In this document: piece after piece, positions 44,086-54,915 of the stretch | How positions within the stretch are numbered: the stretch's first letter is position 1 | How the letters are laid out: every line of letters starts with the position of its first letter | From: Allomyces arbusculus | Taxonomy: Eukaryota; Blastocladiomycota; Blastocladiomycetes; Blastocladiales; Blastocladiaceae | NCBI GenBank assembly: GCA_027604705.1 | Contig: JADHYV010000014.1 | Coordinates: 310,001-374,000 of the forward strand | Length of the DNA: 64,000 nt | Direction: 5' to 3' | The notes under the pieces: model-generated | The model's input: the letters and a program-made list of their open reading frames with translations, nothing else | What the model was told of the DNA's origin: nothing | Databases searched by the model: none | Translations under genes and position numbers: made by a program

Positions 44086-45510
44086 ATGGCGAGCATCGCC
44101 TGCACGACCTATAGCATTGTGCGCGTCGGCACGCGTGCGTACCGCGTATGCTCCGACTCGCTTCAGCGCCGCGGCACCTCGAAAAGTGCGGGCGCTACCA
44201 GCCAGACCAGACACTCCGCACCCGCGACACGAGCCAGCAGTCCCGACCAGCCCCGCCAGTCCATCACTTCCAATGGCGAAAAAGTGACAGCCGAGGTGCC
44301 GTGCCCCGCGTCATGCTTTGGCGCTATTATTGGCAAGGGCGGGGACACGATCAAGGCCCTGACGGCGGAAACGGGTGCCGCAATCCGAGTGCCCAAGGGC
44401 ATCAGCACGGGTGTTGGCGCCATCAGTACGTGCCAAACATGAATCTGTCGATCACGACGCCCGGGCTGCGATGTTGACACGACGTATCTGCGCATGAACA
44501 GCCATTTCCGGCACGCCTGAGCAGGTCGATGCGGCCACGGCGCGGATCACGGACCTGGTGGAGAAAGTACGCGCGCGCACGTTTGACAGGACATTTCTGA
44601 GCAGTTTACTGACCGTCCATTGTGTTGTAGGCCGCCAACCGCCCGCAGGGCGACTTCACGCATTTTCTCGGGCTCGCTCTCCCGCTGCCATCCGAAGACC
44701 GCGCGACGCACGATGCGCTGGCTGCGTTCCAGACGCAAGCGTATGAACTCGCTAAGCGCACACCAGTGGGTGACGGCTCCGATCCGCTTGTACAGATCCC
44801 GCCCACAGAAATGCACCTGACACTCGCCATGCTGCGGCTGCCGACGCCCGAGGTGGTCGCCAAGGCAGTGAAAGTGCTCAAGGAAAGCTCGGCGGCCGTT
44901 TACGATGCCGTCGGCACCCGTACGGTGCTTGTGCGGCTCGGTGGGGCCGCATGCTTTGGATCACCAAGTGCGTTTGTTGGTCGCCCTTGTAGTTTTCGAG
45001 CCAAGACTGGAACTGATGTGGAAACGCGTTCATAGCCAAGGCCACAACGCTGCACAGCCGCGTCGACGACACGAGCGGTGCCGTGCACAATCTGACGCGC
45101 GTGCTCTTTGCGCGCATGGTCGAGGAGGGACTGATGCCCGAGAGCGAGGTCAGGGACCCAAAGGCACGATGCGCATTCGACCTGTATGTGCCAACGGAAC
45201 CAGCAACTGACTTTTCGCGAATCGATAGCTGCACCTGACGATCCTCCGATACATTGCGCGCCGCGCAAAGAACAAAAAACAGGCCGACGCGGCGGAAAGC
45301 GGCGACGCAGAGGCAGGATCGGAGACTGCCGTGGCCAACCCCGCGAAAAGCCGGCCCTTCTTTGACTGCAGCGAGATCATCGCGCGCCTGGGCGATGCGC
45401 GGGTCGCCGAGGCCGTGCGGATCCCGTCCGTGGTGCTGTACCGCCGTGAGCGGCGTGAGGGGCCCGAAGGGTCCGAGTACATTGCCGAGGACAAGATCGG
45501 CTTGCCGTGA
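44086..45510 (+). CDS. ASCC1-like protein: KH domain plus 2H phosphoesterase fold
   Basis: Five exons (44086-44425, 44502-44566, 44631-44967, 45036-45148, 45229-45510) give 378 residues. The KH domain has VPCPASCFGAIIGKGGDTIK with an intact GxxG, closing in ITISGTPEQVDAA across the first splice junction. The AKAP7/LigT-like domain starts at FTHFLGLALPL and carries both 2H motifs, HLTLAML and HLTILRY. Human ASCC1 combines the same two domains, belongs to the activating signal cointegrator complex, and takes part in alkylation repair and RNA metabolism. The start is uncertain: the frame is open upstream to 43924, but MASIACTTYSIVRVGTRAYRV resembles the family's N-terminal strand. The end of exon 4 relies on a weaker GTCAGG donor, chosen because the stronger GTATGT site would run into a stop. 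Confidence 0.82.
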
Positions 45511-46119
45511 TGCGGGCGCTCGTGTCCATGTGGTGGAGAAGGTGAATCAGAATATGAGCAGGTTGATTTTGTTTAATCGATATGTATGGAAGGTGGGGGA
45601 GTGGGCAGTGTGAGAATGCGAAGAGGTACGCGCAGATGAGGAGGCGGACAGCGACGTGCAACCAAGGTCGCTGTTCTGAATCGCGTCTCGATATGGGTCG
45701 CGGCACAGCGAGCACCAAAGTTGAACGTGGCCGAGAGGAACGAGCGGTGCTGTCGCTGGCAGGCGGGGTGGAGGCGACCCGCCATGCTGTACGCACGAGC
45801 TTCAAATGAAAAGAACGAACCGAGAGCTAACCAAGCATGCGACCGCTTCATACCGACGCAGGAAACAATTTACAACACATAACAGCCTCTTGTGTTGGAT
45901 TTTTCAGACAGAAGCGTCACCCTGACAACAGCGGGTAAGAGGGAATGAAGGAGGCACACACACACGACCGACTAGCAACGACAACGGGGAAGAGAGGACT
46001 GAAGGGTGGAAGGAATGAGAACGGTTGATCCAAAAAAACTCGGCGCGGCACATGCGCACAGAAAGCACGACACGACACGACGCGACACGGCGCACCATTG
46101 GCACAGCCAGCCGAGACGC
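45511..46119. other. Convergent intergenic region
   Basis: 609 bases between the stops of the ASCC1 and NmrA-like genes. AT-richer than the coding DNA. A repeated ACGACACGACACGACGCGAC run is near 46067-46090. No gene is seen. Confidence 0.4.
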
Positions 46120-47184
46120 TTAGTAGTCCTTGGTGACAGCCTGGATGATACGGCCACCGCGCGGCTTGAACATGGTCTTATTGTCCTGCCAGAAGCGGTC
46201 GATGGTCGACGGCTGACGCTGCAGCAGGCGCTCGAGATCCTGCGTGCGGATCGCCATCTTGCCCATACGGATGCACTTGGCCGCCGTCAAAAACTCTTCC
46301 ACGTCGTAGCGGTGCAGGCCCGACGACGCCTCGAGAATGCGACGCATTTCGTGGTCGTCGATGCCTCGATACGTGACGGGCGCCTCGAGCACGTGCGTCG
46401 CCGTGGACGCGAGCTGCGCGGCCGTGAGCAGCTGAGTACCCGTGAGCGTGTAGAGCTGGCCGTGGTGCGCCGTCGCAGCTTTGCCGCCCGGGTGGCCGTG
46501 CATGACCGACTCGTGCGCGACCTTGGCCAGGCCCATCATGGCGTCCTTCAAGTTGACGGGCGCGACCTCGCCGTTGCCAAAGTTGAGCGGCATGACCCCC
46601 TTGTTCTGAATAATCTCGGAGAGCGCAAACATGGACTGCATCGGGAACCCAACGCGGCAAATGGTCGCCTTCTTGCACCGGTGCTTGACCTCCTTTTCCA
46701 TGGCGAGCCACTGCTGCACAACGTTCTTGTGGTCGCGCGACTCGGCGCCTTCGGCGGCGGCGCTGTGCATGGCCGCGAGAATGCACGAGACAAAGACCAT
46801 GGCGCGCAGCTTGTTGTGGTCGGCGCCCTGCAGCTGCGTCGACGACTCGGCAGCCGCGACGAGCGGCATCTGCATGTCCTCGAGCGCGTCGAGCACCTTC
46901 TTGACCTTGTCGGCCGCGTCAAAGTCGCGCGGCGGCACCATGACGAGCGCATCGGCGTTGCCGACGAGGTGTTTGATCGAGTTGGGGTTATCCATATCGG
47001 CCGGGACGATGCGCGCGCCCTCCTTGGCGAGCTCCCGCGCGAGCTCGGATTTCATGTCGGTCACACCGCACAGGACTTGATGCCAGTTGCGCGTCGACAG
47101 GCACGCGCGCGCCGCGTAGAAGCCCGGGATCGTGTCGGCCTCGGTGATGGCGACGGTGTGCTCGGGGCGAGTCAAAGTGGTCAT
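46120..47184 (-). CDS. NmrA-like Rossmann-fold protein
   Basis: Single exon, 354 residues from the Met at 47184 (MTTLTRPEHTVAITEADT). An upstream Met at 47310 is in frame, but a TATA box (47313-47318) abuts it, so the downstream start is preferred. The order of secondary structure follows NmrA/SDR proteins: a first strand, VLCGVTDMKSELARELAKEG with an acidic step (GARIVPADMDNPNSIKHLVG), ADALVMVPPRD, AMVFVSCILAAM, KKATICRVGFPMQSMFAL, and VAPVNLKDAMMGLAKVAHES. NmrA proteins are redox-sensing NAD(P)-binding regulators. Here the glycine-rich loop after strand 1 is replaced by TEADTIPGFYAA, so dinucleotide binding may be weakened. The C-terminal helices include RGGRIIQAVTKDY. Confidence 0.75.
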   Translation of the reverse strand: MTTLTRPEHTVAITEADTIPGFYAARACLSTRNWHQVLCGVTDMKSELARELAKEGARIVPADMDNPNSIKHLVGNADALVMVPPRDFDAADKVKKVLDALEDMQMPLVAAAESSTQLQGADHNKLRAMVFVSCILAAMHSAAAEGAESRDHKNVVQQWLAMEKEVKHRCKKATICRVGFPMQSMFALSEIIQNKGVMPLNFGNGEVAPVNLKDAMMGLAKVAHESVMHGHPGGKAATAHHGQLYTLTGTQLLTAAQLASTATHVLEAPVTYRGIDDHEMRRILEASSGLHRYDVEEFLTAAKCIRMGKMAIRTQDLERLLQRQPSTIDRFWQDNKTMFKPRGGRIIQAVTKDY

Positions 47185-47312
47185 GTTGGTGGGTTGGATG
47201 GACGCGTCGGGCGGAGGGTGGGGAGAGGGTGGGGAGATGGTGCAGAATTCGGGTCGGGTCAGGTCGACGGGTGCTCTGGAGAGACCTGACGGGAGCGCGG
47301 GCGCCGCCATGC

Positions 47313-47318
47313 TTTATA
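47313..47318 (-). promoter_or_regulatory. TATA box of the NmrA-like gene
   Basis: TATAAA on the minus strand, about 130 bases upstream of the Met at 47184. Transcription would be expected to start near 47285, which excludes the in-frame Met at 47310 as a start. Confidence 0.5.
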
Positions 47319-48845
47319 CGCGCGCGAGCGGGAGCGTGCCTGTAGTCGGCTGCGACGGTCGCGCGGCAGTCGGCCGTCGGCGTGCACGACTTGGGATGGT
47401 GTGCAGCGGCCGGCGCGGGGGCGCAACGTCGCCGCGCTGCTGCGGTGGGCCCGCGTCGATAGCTCCATTCTGTCGAGTTCGTGGCGCGCTCGACATGGAC
47501 CCAGCGCCTCCACGGCCCCGCCGGATGCCGACAGGGTCTGGGTGCCGCTGCTGCAGGGGCGCGCGCGCAGCCGCCGCCGAGTTGCGTTGTCGTGCGTCGT
47601 TCCTGCCCTGTGCAAATTTGGATCCATCGGCACGTCTGCCGTGGTTGTCGCGCACGCTTTTTCCGGTGGGGTCCAAGATCCGCGCGCGCGGCGATGAGAA
47701 CGTCGTGTCAGTGAGCGCGCCGGGCCGTGCGGGGCAGTGCGCCACGTCGCCGCCGCTCTGTCGCGGGGGCTCGTGCATGTGTCCACTGCCACAGCGCTCG
47801 CCCTGGAATGGATCTTTCGCGCGTGCACGTTGACCAGAAGCAATGAAGCGCGATCGCCTGTCGCGCAAGGACAGCCGTGACCGCCCATCAAGGCAGATTC
47901 GTCGTAATCCGCACTCTCGACGTCATGGGCCCGCCGTCAAGCTCGTTTCCGGTTCTGAAGGCTGCAGTGTACGCCGCGCGCTTGGAGCAGGTGCACCGTG
48001 CGCGCAACGCCCTGGCGCTGTCAACCACCGCTGCCAGCACGCAGGAGCGCAAGTGCGCTTCGCGTCTCGCACGTCCCGCACTTTATTAGATGTTATTTCA
48101 TTATGGTTTCCTGGCTCCATGCGCCGCCATGCACCGTCCCAGTCGATGCGCCGGGCCGGTTCGGTGCTCTGGTGGTCCGAGCGACACCCATAATCTGCTC
48201 AGAAACGCAGTTTGCGCCGCCCTCCTCCTCGTCTTGGCCACATTTCAGGCGACCTGTTCGTCGAGGAGGTCGGCGCACTCGGCAGGAGTCGTCTCCTTGC
48301 AAGCACTGGCGGCGGTTGACGACGTACGGGAGTTCGCCGTTCCGCTGATGCTTTCTGCTGTAGTCGCTGGTGCTCGTCGTGTTGCATGGTGCGTGTCCCC
48401 TTCTTTGCCAGATCGATTATGATTACTTGCATGAAGACGACATATTGCCGCGCGCCGGTCCGAGGAGCTGTGAAGCGTGAGCAGCTCAAGCACTGTACCG
48501 AACACTCGGGCATCAAAGCCTCCTCCATATTGCGTGCAAAGAACAGGCGCGGTCCGTTTGTGCATGGTGCCGCTCGAACCTCTCCTCTGCGGCTGTGCGC
48601 CGTCATCACGTTGGGCATGCCGCGAGCGTCACGGACGACCCCCGACCTGTGCTTGAATGCATGGGGACGCGGCCCAAAATCGTTCCTGTTGCTGCGCTGC
48701 AGTCCTGTTACCCTAGGGCCGTCGTGTATCGTGTGTGGGCATTGATCTACTCCATGTCTTGAGCCAGCAATGCTGTCCATTCACATCTACTTGTCGAATC
48801 CCCCCCGCACCCTTCTTCAAACTCACGAGTACCCAACGTCCAGTC
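47319..48845. other. 1.5 kb with no recognised gene
   Basis: Lies upstream of the minus-strand NmrA-like gene and downstream of the minus-strand SPATA4-like gene. Open stretches exist on both strands (plus 47132-47833, minus 48199-48780 and 48245-48565), but none has a domain, and they overlap each other. The part from about 47900 to 48800 is less GC-rich and could be the remains of an old gene. Confidence 0.3.
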
Positions 48846-49745
48846 TCAACCAGTTTGCTTCCCGGGTGACGCGAGCAGGGCCCCAGTACGTGTTCCCATG
48901 CCCGCCACTGGTGGCACGTTCGTGTGTGATGGCTTTGCCGCCGGTGCCGCCGCCGCATGCACAACGTTGTGGATGCGTTGCTCGTGCGCGCGTACGAGAG
49001 CGAGAACCTGGTCGTGCAGTTGGAGCCGGTCCGACGCGCTTGCAAGAATGCTGTCCGGCACGGCGCGCAGCGTACTCGCGGCCGTCGGGAGCAGATACGA
49101 ATTGCGGCGCACCATCGTCTTCTCCTGCTGCGGGGAAGTGCGCGGCGAATTGGCTTTACCGGCAGCGCTCCGTGCGGGCGTAGAGGGTGTCCAGGTGGGC
49201 AGTGGTGGCAACGTCGTATGCGAAAAGACGGGCGGTGCCGGCACGTCGTCGAGATTCGCGCGCTGGTGCACCGGGTCGTCGTTGGGCAGGCGCTTACCCG
49301 TGAGCACTTCATAACACTCGCAGAGGATTGCCCAGGCCAAGTCACGGTGCCCGCTGATGACCATGGAGACAACGTCGTCGGCAAGGTCGAGCGCGAGCTG
49401 CCTGGCCAAGTACCGCCGAATCAGGTGCCAGTTGCGCGCCTTGCATGCGGTGCTGCACCCGTTTTGAAGAGAGGCCAGCGCGAATGGCTCGTAGGTGCGG
49501 CCGGTCACGGCGCGCGGGCGGCGGCGTGCAGGGCTGCTGCTGGCGGTGGCGGAAGGCGAGTGTGCGCGATTGTTGTGCCGGGTGGGCGAGCACAAGGGTG
49601 ACGTAGTCATTCGCGGCGGATAGTAGCGCTCGAAGATGGCGCCGACGAGGTAGCCGTTGGCGAGTGTCGTTGCCGAGACGGGCACGTCGAGGTTGAGTGC
49701 GCGCAGCCATTGCAGGCACTCGCGTGGCGGCGGTGGTGGGGTCAT
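48846..49745 (-). CDS. SPATA4-type CH-like domain protein
   Basis: Single exon, 299 residues from the Met at 49745. Residues 7-40 read RECLQWLRALNLDVPVSATT then LANGYLVGAIFERYYPP. After a Ser/Arg-rich insert of about 45 residues come FALASLQNGCSTACKARNWH, LIRRYLARQLALDLADDVVS and AWAILCECYEVLTGKR. This is the CH-like fold of sperm proteins (SPATA4, SPEF1/CLAMP): the LNGYLxxEIF, NWxxxxxF and YxxLTxK landmarks match. The insert in the first half is unusual. The C-terminal half is disordered, with a helical stretch near the end (LQLHDQVLALVRAHEQRIHN). Relatives are microtubule-associated proteins of cilia and sperm tails, so a flagellar role is inferred. The frame is open 146 codons further upstream, but without family content. 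Confidence 0.75.
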   Translation of the reverse strand: MTPPPPPRECLQWLRALNLDVPVSATTLANGYLVGAIFERYYPPRMTTSPLCSPTRHNNRAHSPSATASSSPARRRPRAVTGRTYEPFALASLQNGCSTACKARNWHLIRRYLARQLALDLADDVVSMVISGHRDLAWAILCECYEVLTGKRLPNDDPVHQRANLDDVPAPPVFSHTTLPPLPTWTPSTPARSAAGKANSPRTSPQQEKTMVRRNSYLLPTAASTLRAVPDSILASASDRLQLHDQVLALVRAHEQRIHNVVHAAAAPAAKPSHTNVPPVAGMGTRTGALLASPGKQTG

Positions 49746-50480
49746 GGTGCAGGCGTCGGGCTCGGTCGGCAGTTGGGCATGCGCGCGAGCTGGAAATGCG
49801 AGACTTGACGGTCGATCCTCCCGCCAGGATGCAGATATTGTCGCGCCGCTGCGATTGCAGAAGCATGCGCACAGTGACGGGGGCTGCCAGTGCCGCGACG
49901 CGTCGCTGACGACGGTGCAGCATTCACGGTGGAGGTGCGAGACGGAGCGCGATACGTGCATTGTACTGGTGTGAGGCGCGTGACTTGCACACGCGCGGTG
50001 GGCGCGGCCCTGCGCGTCTCTCAGCACGTCGTGCCGCCAACCCGCACGCGGCCCGCCTGCTCCGATCACGCAACGAGCGCCGTGCGGACGCGCTGAGCTC
50101 GAGCACGAGCACGAGCACGAGCAACCAGCCGATCGCGTTGCTGCCGGCGGCCCGCCGCGGCCCGCCCGTCGCCGACTAAGCACCGCGCAAAGAGCGGGCC
50201 ATGACCGAGCGCGATGCGCGCAACCACAGCCGCTGCGGTGGGTACGCCGATCAGCCGGCCGTTCTCGGGCTCGCGGCGCTCTTTATAAAGACCGTCCACC
50301 CACCGTTTCGCGCGCGCACGGCACGCCTGTCGCTGCACCAAGTGCCGCTCGCCCTCGCCCAAGCGATTGCCCCGCCGAACGACGACCCGCGCACCGCAGC
50401 ACCATCACACGCGCCATCATCTGCACCAGATCTGCACCGAGATTCCAGGCCATCTGCACCGACCCGACGCCCCCGGCACC
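49746..50480. other. Divergent promoter region, SPATA4-like / ABCG gene
   Basis: 735 bases between opposing starts. It includes an alternating GAGCAC run (50098-50122) and the TATA box at 50281. No gene is seen. Confidence 0.4.
50281..50290 (+). promoter_or_regulatory. TATA box of the ABCG gene
   Basis: CTTTATAAAG, a perfect palindrome containing TATAAA, lies 190 bases upstream of the ABCG start at 50481. This would put transcription start near 50315 and leave a 5' UTR of about 165 bases. Confidence 0.5.
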
Positions 50481-53457
50481 ATGACCAACAGCGACGGCCA
50501 CCGCTCGCGCTACGTGTCGACCTCTTCGACGCCGCTGATCGCGCCAGCTGCGCTCGCTCCAGCGCACGAAGTCGATCTTGACGTAACGCCCGCTGCCACT
50601 GGATCGCGGTCGCGCTGGCAGTCGGGCACGACTGCCGTCGAATTCGGCATCCACCAGAGCAACGGCCACGACAACGGCTCGCCGCCTATCACGGCCAGTT
50701 CCACGACCTTCGGCGCGTCGGATCCGTGCTTACCCGAGGCGACAACATCGGGCGACCACAATGGCCACGGTCGCGTGCTGCTCTCGTTTCATGACCTCAC
50801 CTACTCGGTCATGGTTGCGCCGCGACCGGCCGCTACCAACGGTAACGGCGCCGAGCAGCTTCCGCTGCCCGCAACAGCCTCTCACGGCAAGCGCCCGCGG
50901 CTGTCGATTGGACGCCGGAGCGCCGACCTCGTGCCCAAGACAATTCTGAAGGATGTTACCGGGTTCTTTGCACCCGGCCGACTCGCCGCGATTCTTGGCC
51001 CGTCCGGGTCCGGCAAGACGACATTGCTCAACTGTCTGGTGCGTACTCTTCAGTAACGACGCTCGCGATTCTCTACCGTAATTAACCCTTTCGAAACGCG
51101 TCCATCAGGCCGGCCTCAGCAAGGGCGGGTCAATGCACGGCGACGTCATGCTCAACGGCCTCTCGCTCGACCCGTTTGAGCTTCGGTCCGTTGTCGGGTT
51201 CGTCTTCCAGGACGACGTGATCATGGAAACTATGACCGTCAACGAAGGTGCGTTCTGAGTTTCTTCCTCTACATCCGTTCCTATCGCGCCTGGTGCCTGA
51301 CTTGCTCCAACGTAGCTCTCGAAATGGCCCTGGCGCTGCGCAACCCGCCCGAGTCGGCCGAGGACGCACGCCGCCGCATGGAGCGGATCGTCGATTTGCT
51401 CGGGCTTGAGCGTGCGCGGCACACAATCATTGGCTCACCGGCACACAAAGGCGTGAGTGGCGGGGAGCGCAAGCGCGCGGCGATTGGCATGGAGCTCATG
51501 GGGCGACCACAGGTGCTTCTGCTCGACGAGTGCACGACGGGTACGCTGTGTTTGTTGCAATCTGGCCACGGCAGTGGTGGAAGAGTATGCTGATGTTTCC
51601 GGTGCGGTAGGTCTCGACTCATTCACGGCGTTCACGGTCATGTCCATTCTCAAGAAACTCGCGCACCTGCAGCGTACGTCCAAGCGCGACACTTATCTTG
51701 ACTCTTCCTGGTCGGCTCACAAGCTCACCTGCTTGCGCCCATTCCCAATTGGGCCGATAGAGAAAACCGTGGTCGCGACTCTCCACCAGCCGTCGTCCGA
51801 GATTTTCGAAATGCTCGACGACGTGATGATTCTCGTCGACGGCCAGATTCTCTACCATGGGCCGACCGAGGACATGGTCGCCTACTTCACGGCGCGCAAC
51901 TTCCCGTGCCCGAACCACTACAACCCGGCTGACTTTGTCTTCCAGTCGGTCATCAACAACAACCCCCAAGGCATCGACACGCTCTTGCTCGACTACCGCA
52001 AGTCGGTCATGCCCGGCCAGGCGGCGATGGTCGCGGCGCTCATCACCGCGCTCACGCTCGAGGCCGACCACCACCGGCGCACGTCGACCGCGTCGGCAAT
52101 GCATGTCGAGCGCCGGACCCTGTTGAGCGCGCATCGGGAGCGCAAGCGGCGGCGCCGGATCGGCAACGCGCCGCTCGAAATGACCAAGTACTACCCGCCG
52201 TTCCAGCAGCAGTTTGCCTACTTGACCAAGCGCACGTGGCTCAACACGATTCGCAACAAGCTGATGCTCCAGACACGGATCGTGCAGGCCGTGTTTCTCG
52301 GCGTCCTGCTCGGCTTGATTTACCTGAACGTGCGGCACTCGAGCCCGGACCCGCGCGCCGTCGCGCAATCCATCACCGGCACGTACCGGCCACCAGGGAG
52401 GAACATGCCGTGATGTTTGAACTAATCATCTTGGCTGCCCTAATATCCAGGCGTGTTTTTTTTCACATCAACAAATATGCTGTTTTCTTCAACCCTCCCC
52501 GTTTTGAGTATTTTCGCGGTTGAACGGCATGTTTTCCTGCGTGAGTACGTTTCCGGGTATTATGGCGTCGCCGCCTACTTTTGGAGCCGCACGCTTGTCG
52601 AAACGCCGTTCCAGATTCTCTATCCGGTGGTCTTTGCGACCATCGCATATTGGATCATCAATTTCTCGTCGACGGTCGTTGGGTGGCTGGTGTATACCAT
52701 GTTTGCAGTGCTCGTGTCGCTCGTCGGGAACGCGTTTGGGATCGCCATGGCGTCGCTGTTCGAGGATATTGGGATCGCGCTCACGGTCGTGACGCTGGCC
52801 ATCCTGCCGCTGCTCTTGTTTGGCGGGTTGTTTGTGAATAGTGGGACGGCGCCCGCGTGGTTGGTGTGGCTGCAGTGGTACGTCTGCTTTGCGCTAGTGT
52901 TGCTGTCCTTTGATTTCGAAACTGATGCGGACGACCGCGACCACAGGGTCTCGCCGATCCAGTACTCGTTTTCGGGCCTGATGAAATACTACTGGACCGA
53001 CCGCACGCTCGGCACGCTCGATGGCAATGAGTACCTGCGCCAACTCGGGTCCGTCTCCACCCTCACCCATCCATCCACCCCTTCTCCGACCCTCCACTAA
53101 CCGACCGTCCCCTTCCATCTGCTCCTCCATAGAATCGCCAAGAAACTACCCATGGGCATCGACGTGATCATGCTCGCCGTGCTCTGGGCCGTCTGCACGC
53201 TTGCCGGGTACTTTGGCCTGCGCCGGCTCGCGCACAAGATTGCCGGGTCGCGGCCGCGCGGTCTGCGCAAGTGGTTCCAGCGCCGTCGCCACTCGGAAGG
53301 GCCGGTGGAGCAGGCGGGGACCGAGCGCGATGATGACGCAGGGGAAGAGGACGTGGAATTGACGACGGGCGGGAACGTTGCCGAGTGGGGCGCGCCGACG
53401 ACGATGCAGGTGGGAAGGGTGCCCAGGGTCGTGCGGGAGCATGATGGACGCGATTGA
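50481..53457 (+). CDS. ABCG-family (White-type) half-transporter
   Basis: Seven exons (50481-51038, 51109-51247, 51316-51540, 51611-51673, 51761-52378, 52451-53048, 53133-53457) give 841 residues, all in phase. The ATP-binding domain has Walker [14 protein letters not shown], the Q-loop FVFQDD, the signature [13 protein letters not shown], Walker [14 protein letters not shown] (split by an intron) and the H-loop [10 protein letters not shown]. The membrane half follows: [70 protein letters not shown], and further helices to about 53210. A disordered 100-residue N-terminus and an acidic C-terminal tail flank the core. Half-transporters dimerise and export lipids or sterols. The substrate is unknown. 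The intron at 52379-52450 must be GC-AG to keep the frame. Confidence 0.93.
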
Positions 53458-53660
53458 GCGATGTGAGGTTGATTTCGGCGGCAGTGAGGGTGGAGGAGCT
53501 CCGCGCCGAGTGTAAATAGCGGCCCACAATGTAAATACGCACAAGCAATACCCACCGTGCTTGGATGAGTTGGGCAAGGACAAGGAGGACAAAATGCGCA
53601 AAATAGACCTTGTTTTACACTCCCTAAATATATCACCGAACCACCGACACAGGGTACGAA

Positions 53661-54915
53661 TCATGCCGATGACTGGCCGGCAGTTGCAGCGGCAACGTCT
53701 TCGACGTCGGCCTTGACACGTTTCGGATCTCGCTCCACGTTGGCGTCAGTCGCATCCACGTCCTGGTCACCCAACAACCGTTTCACCGACGACGACGGAT
53801 CCGCCGACTCCTCGCCCGCCCCCGCCTCGCCAGCCTCCTCGTCATCATCCTGGCCCTCATCCCCATCTTGCGGCTCGGCCGACCCGTTCCGCGCGCCCTC
53901 CTTGAACTTGCGCTGCGGAATAACCGTCTCGAACGCGGCCTTCCAGTCGTTACCGTTCTGCAGCACGTTGATCATAATTTCCACGCACTGGTTGATGGTC
54001 AGGACCTTGCGCGAATTGAGGGCCACAAACTCGCCAATCGGCAGCTGCGCGTGCTTAACGCCGTCCTTGTTGGCGCGGTCCAGGCACAGCCGCTTGTGCC
54101 GGTTATGGTCGACAATGCCGCCAATGACGTAGGTCGTGCCGGGTTCGAGGTGGGTGAGCACGTTGGGTGAGTCGGCGGTCAGGTAGACGAGCGAAGACCG
54201 GCCGATCGTGGGGACCGATGTGTAGGACTCGCGGTGGAACGGGAACTACGCGATAAAAACCAGGGCGGATGAGCGGGTGGACAAGTCGCGGCAGCGTGCC
54301 CCGAACACGACCCGCACGTACGTTGGGCCAATTCTTATACTCTGCAATCTGCGTCTCGACAATCCCTTCCAGCTCCTGCGACATGCCCGCACAGACCAAG
54401 TTCACGGGCCGCGTGGTGCGTCGATTCGCCGCATAGCAATACAGCAACTGCTTGCACATCGACTTGGCTTCCTTGTCAATCATCTTGCCGTCAAAATCGA
54501 GATCGATCAGGAGCGTCACGCCCGACGGGACCATATCCTCGGGCTTCACAACGGGGCCACGGCGCGGCGGTAATTCGAGCCCTTGCTCACGCATGAGTCG
54601 CCGCTTCTCGGCCTTGGCCTTGCGCTCGTCGCGCCGGTGCACGACGCGCTCGGCCTTTCTCAGCTGCCATTGGTGGTCCTTGATCAGCTTCTTGCGCGCG
54701 TTCTTGGAAAGACCCTCGAGAAGGGCCGGGTCGAGGCCGGGCGGGAGCGGGCGACGCTCGCGGTTCTCGGAGTTGGGGGCGGCGGGGTCAGCGGTCGCGG
54801 TCGTGCTGGTGGGGGCGGCGGCGCGGGTCGGTTCTGCGACGGTGGCTACAGGCTCGGTGACGGTCGGCGCATCGGTTGCAGCGAAAGGGTCGTGCGTTGT
54901 GCTGCTAGTGCTCAT
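53661..54915 (-). CDS. TRM10: tRNA (guanine-9-N1)-methyltransferase Trm10
   Basis: Two exons (54915-54322, 54245-53661; 76-base intron) give 392 residues from MSTSSTTHDPFAA. The frame is open 44 codons further upstream, without content. The N-terminal Lys/Arg-rich helix (GLSKNARKKLIKDHQWQLRK) binds tRNA. The SPOUT domain starts at GVTLLIDLDFDGKMIDKE, continues through QLLYCYAANRRTTRPVNLVC and VYLTADSPNVL, and ends with the S-adenosylmethionine-binding trefoil knot: YVIGGIVDHNRHKRLC and AQLPIGEFVALNSRKVLTIN, then QCVEIMINVLQNGNDWKAAF. The catalytic-site Asp of fungal Trm10 falls in VDHNR. The C-terminal 70 residues are acidic and disordered. It methylates G9 of several tRNAs in nucleus or cytoplasm. 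Confidence 0.94.

Noticed and set aside
47132-47833. A 233-codon plus-strand frame upstream of the NmrA-like gene
   Set aside because: It overlaps the NmrA-like promoter and N-terminus, is Arg/Gly/Ser composition only, and has no domain.
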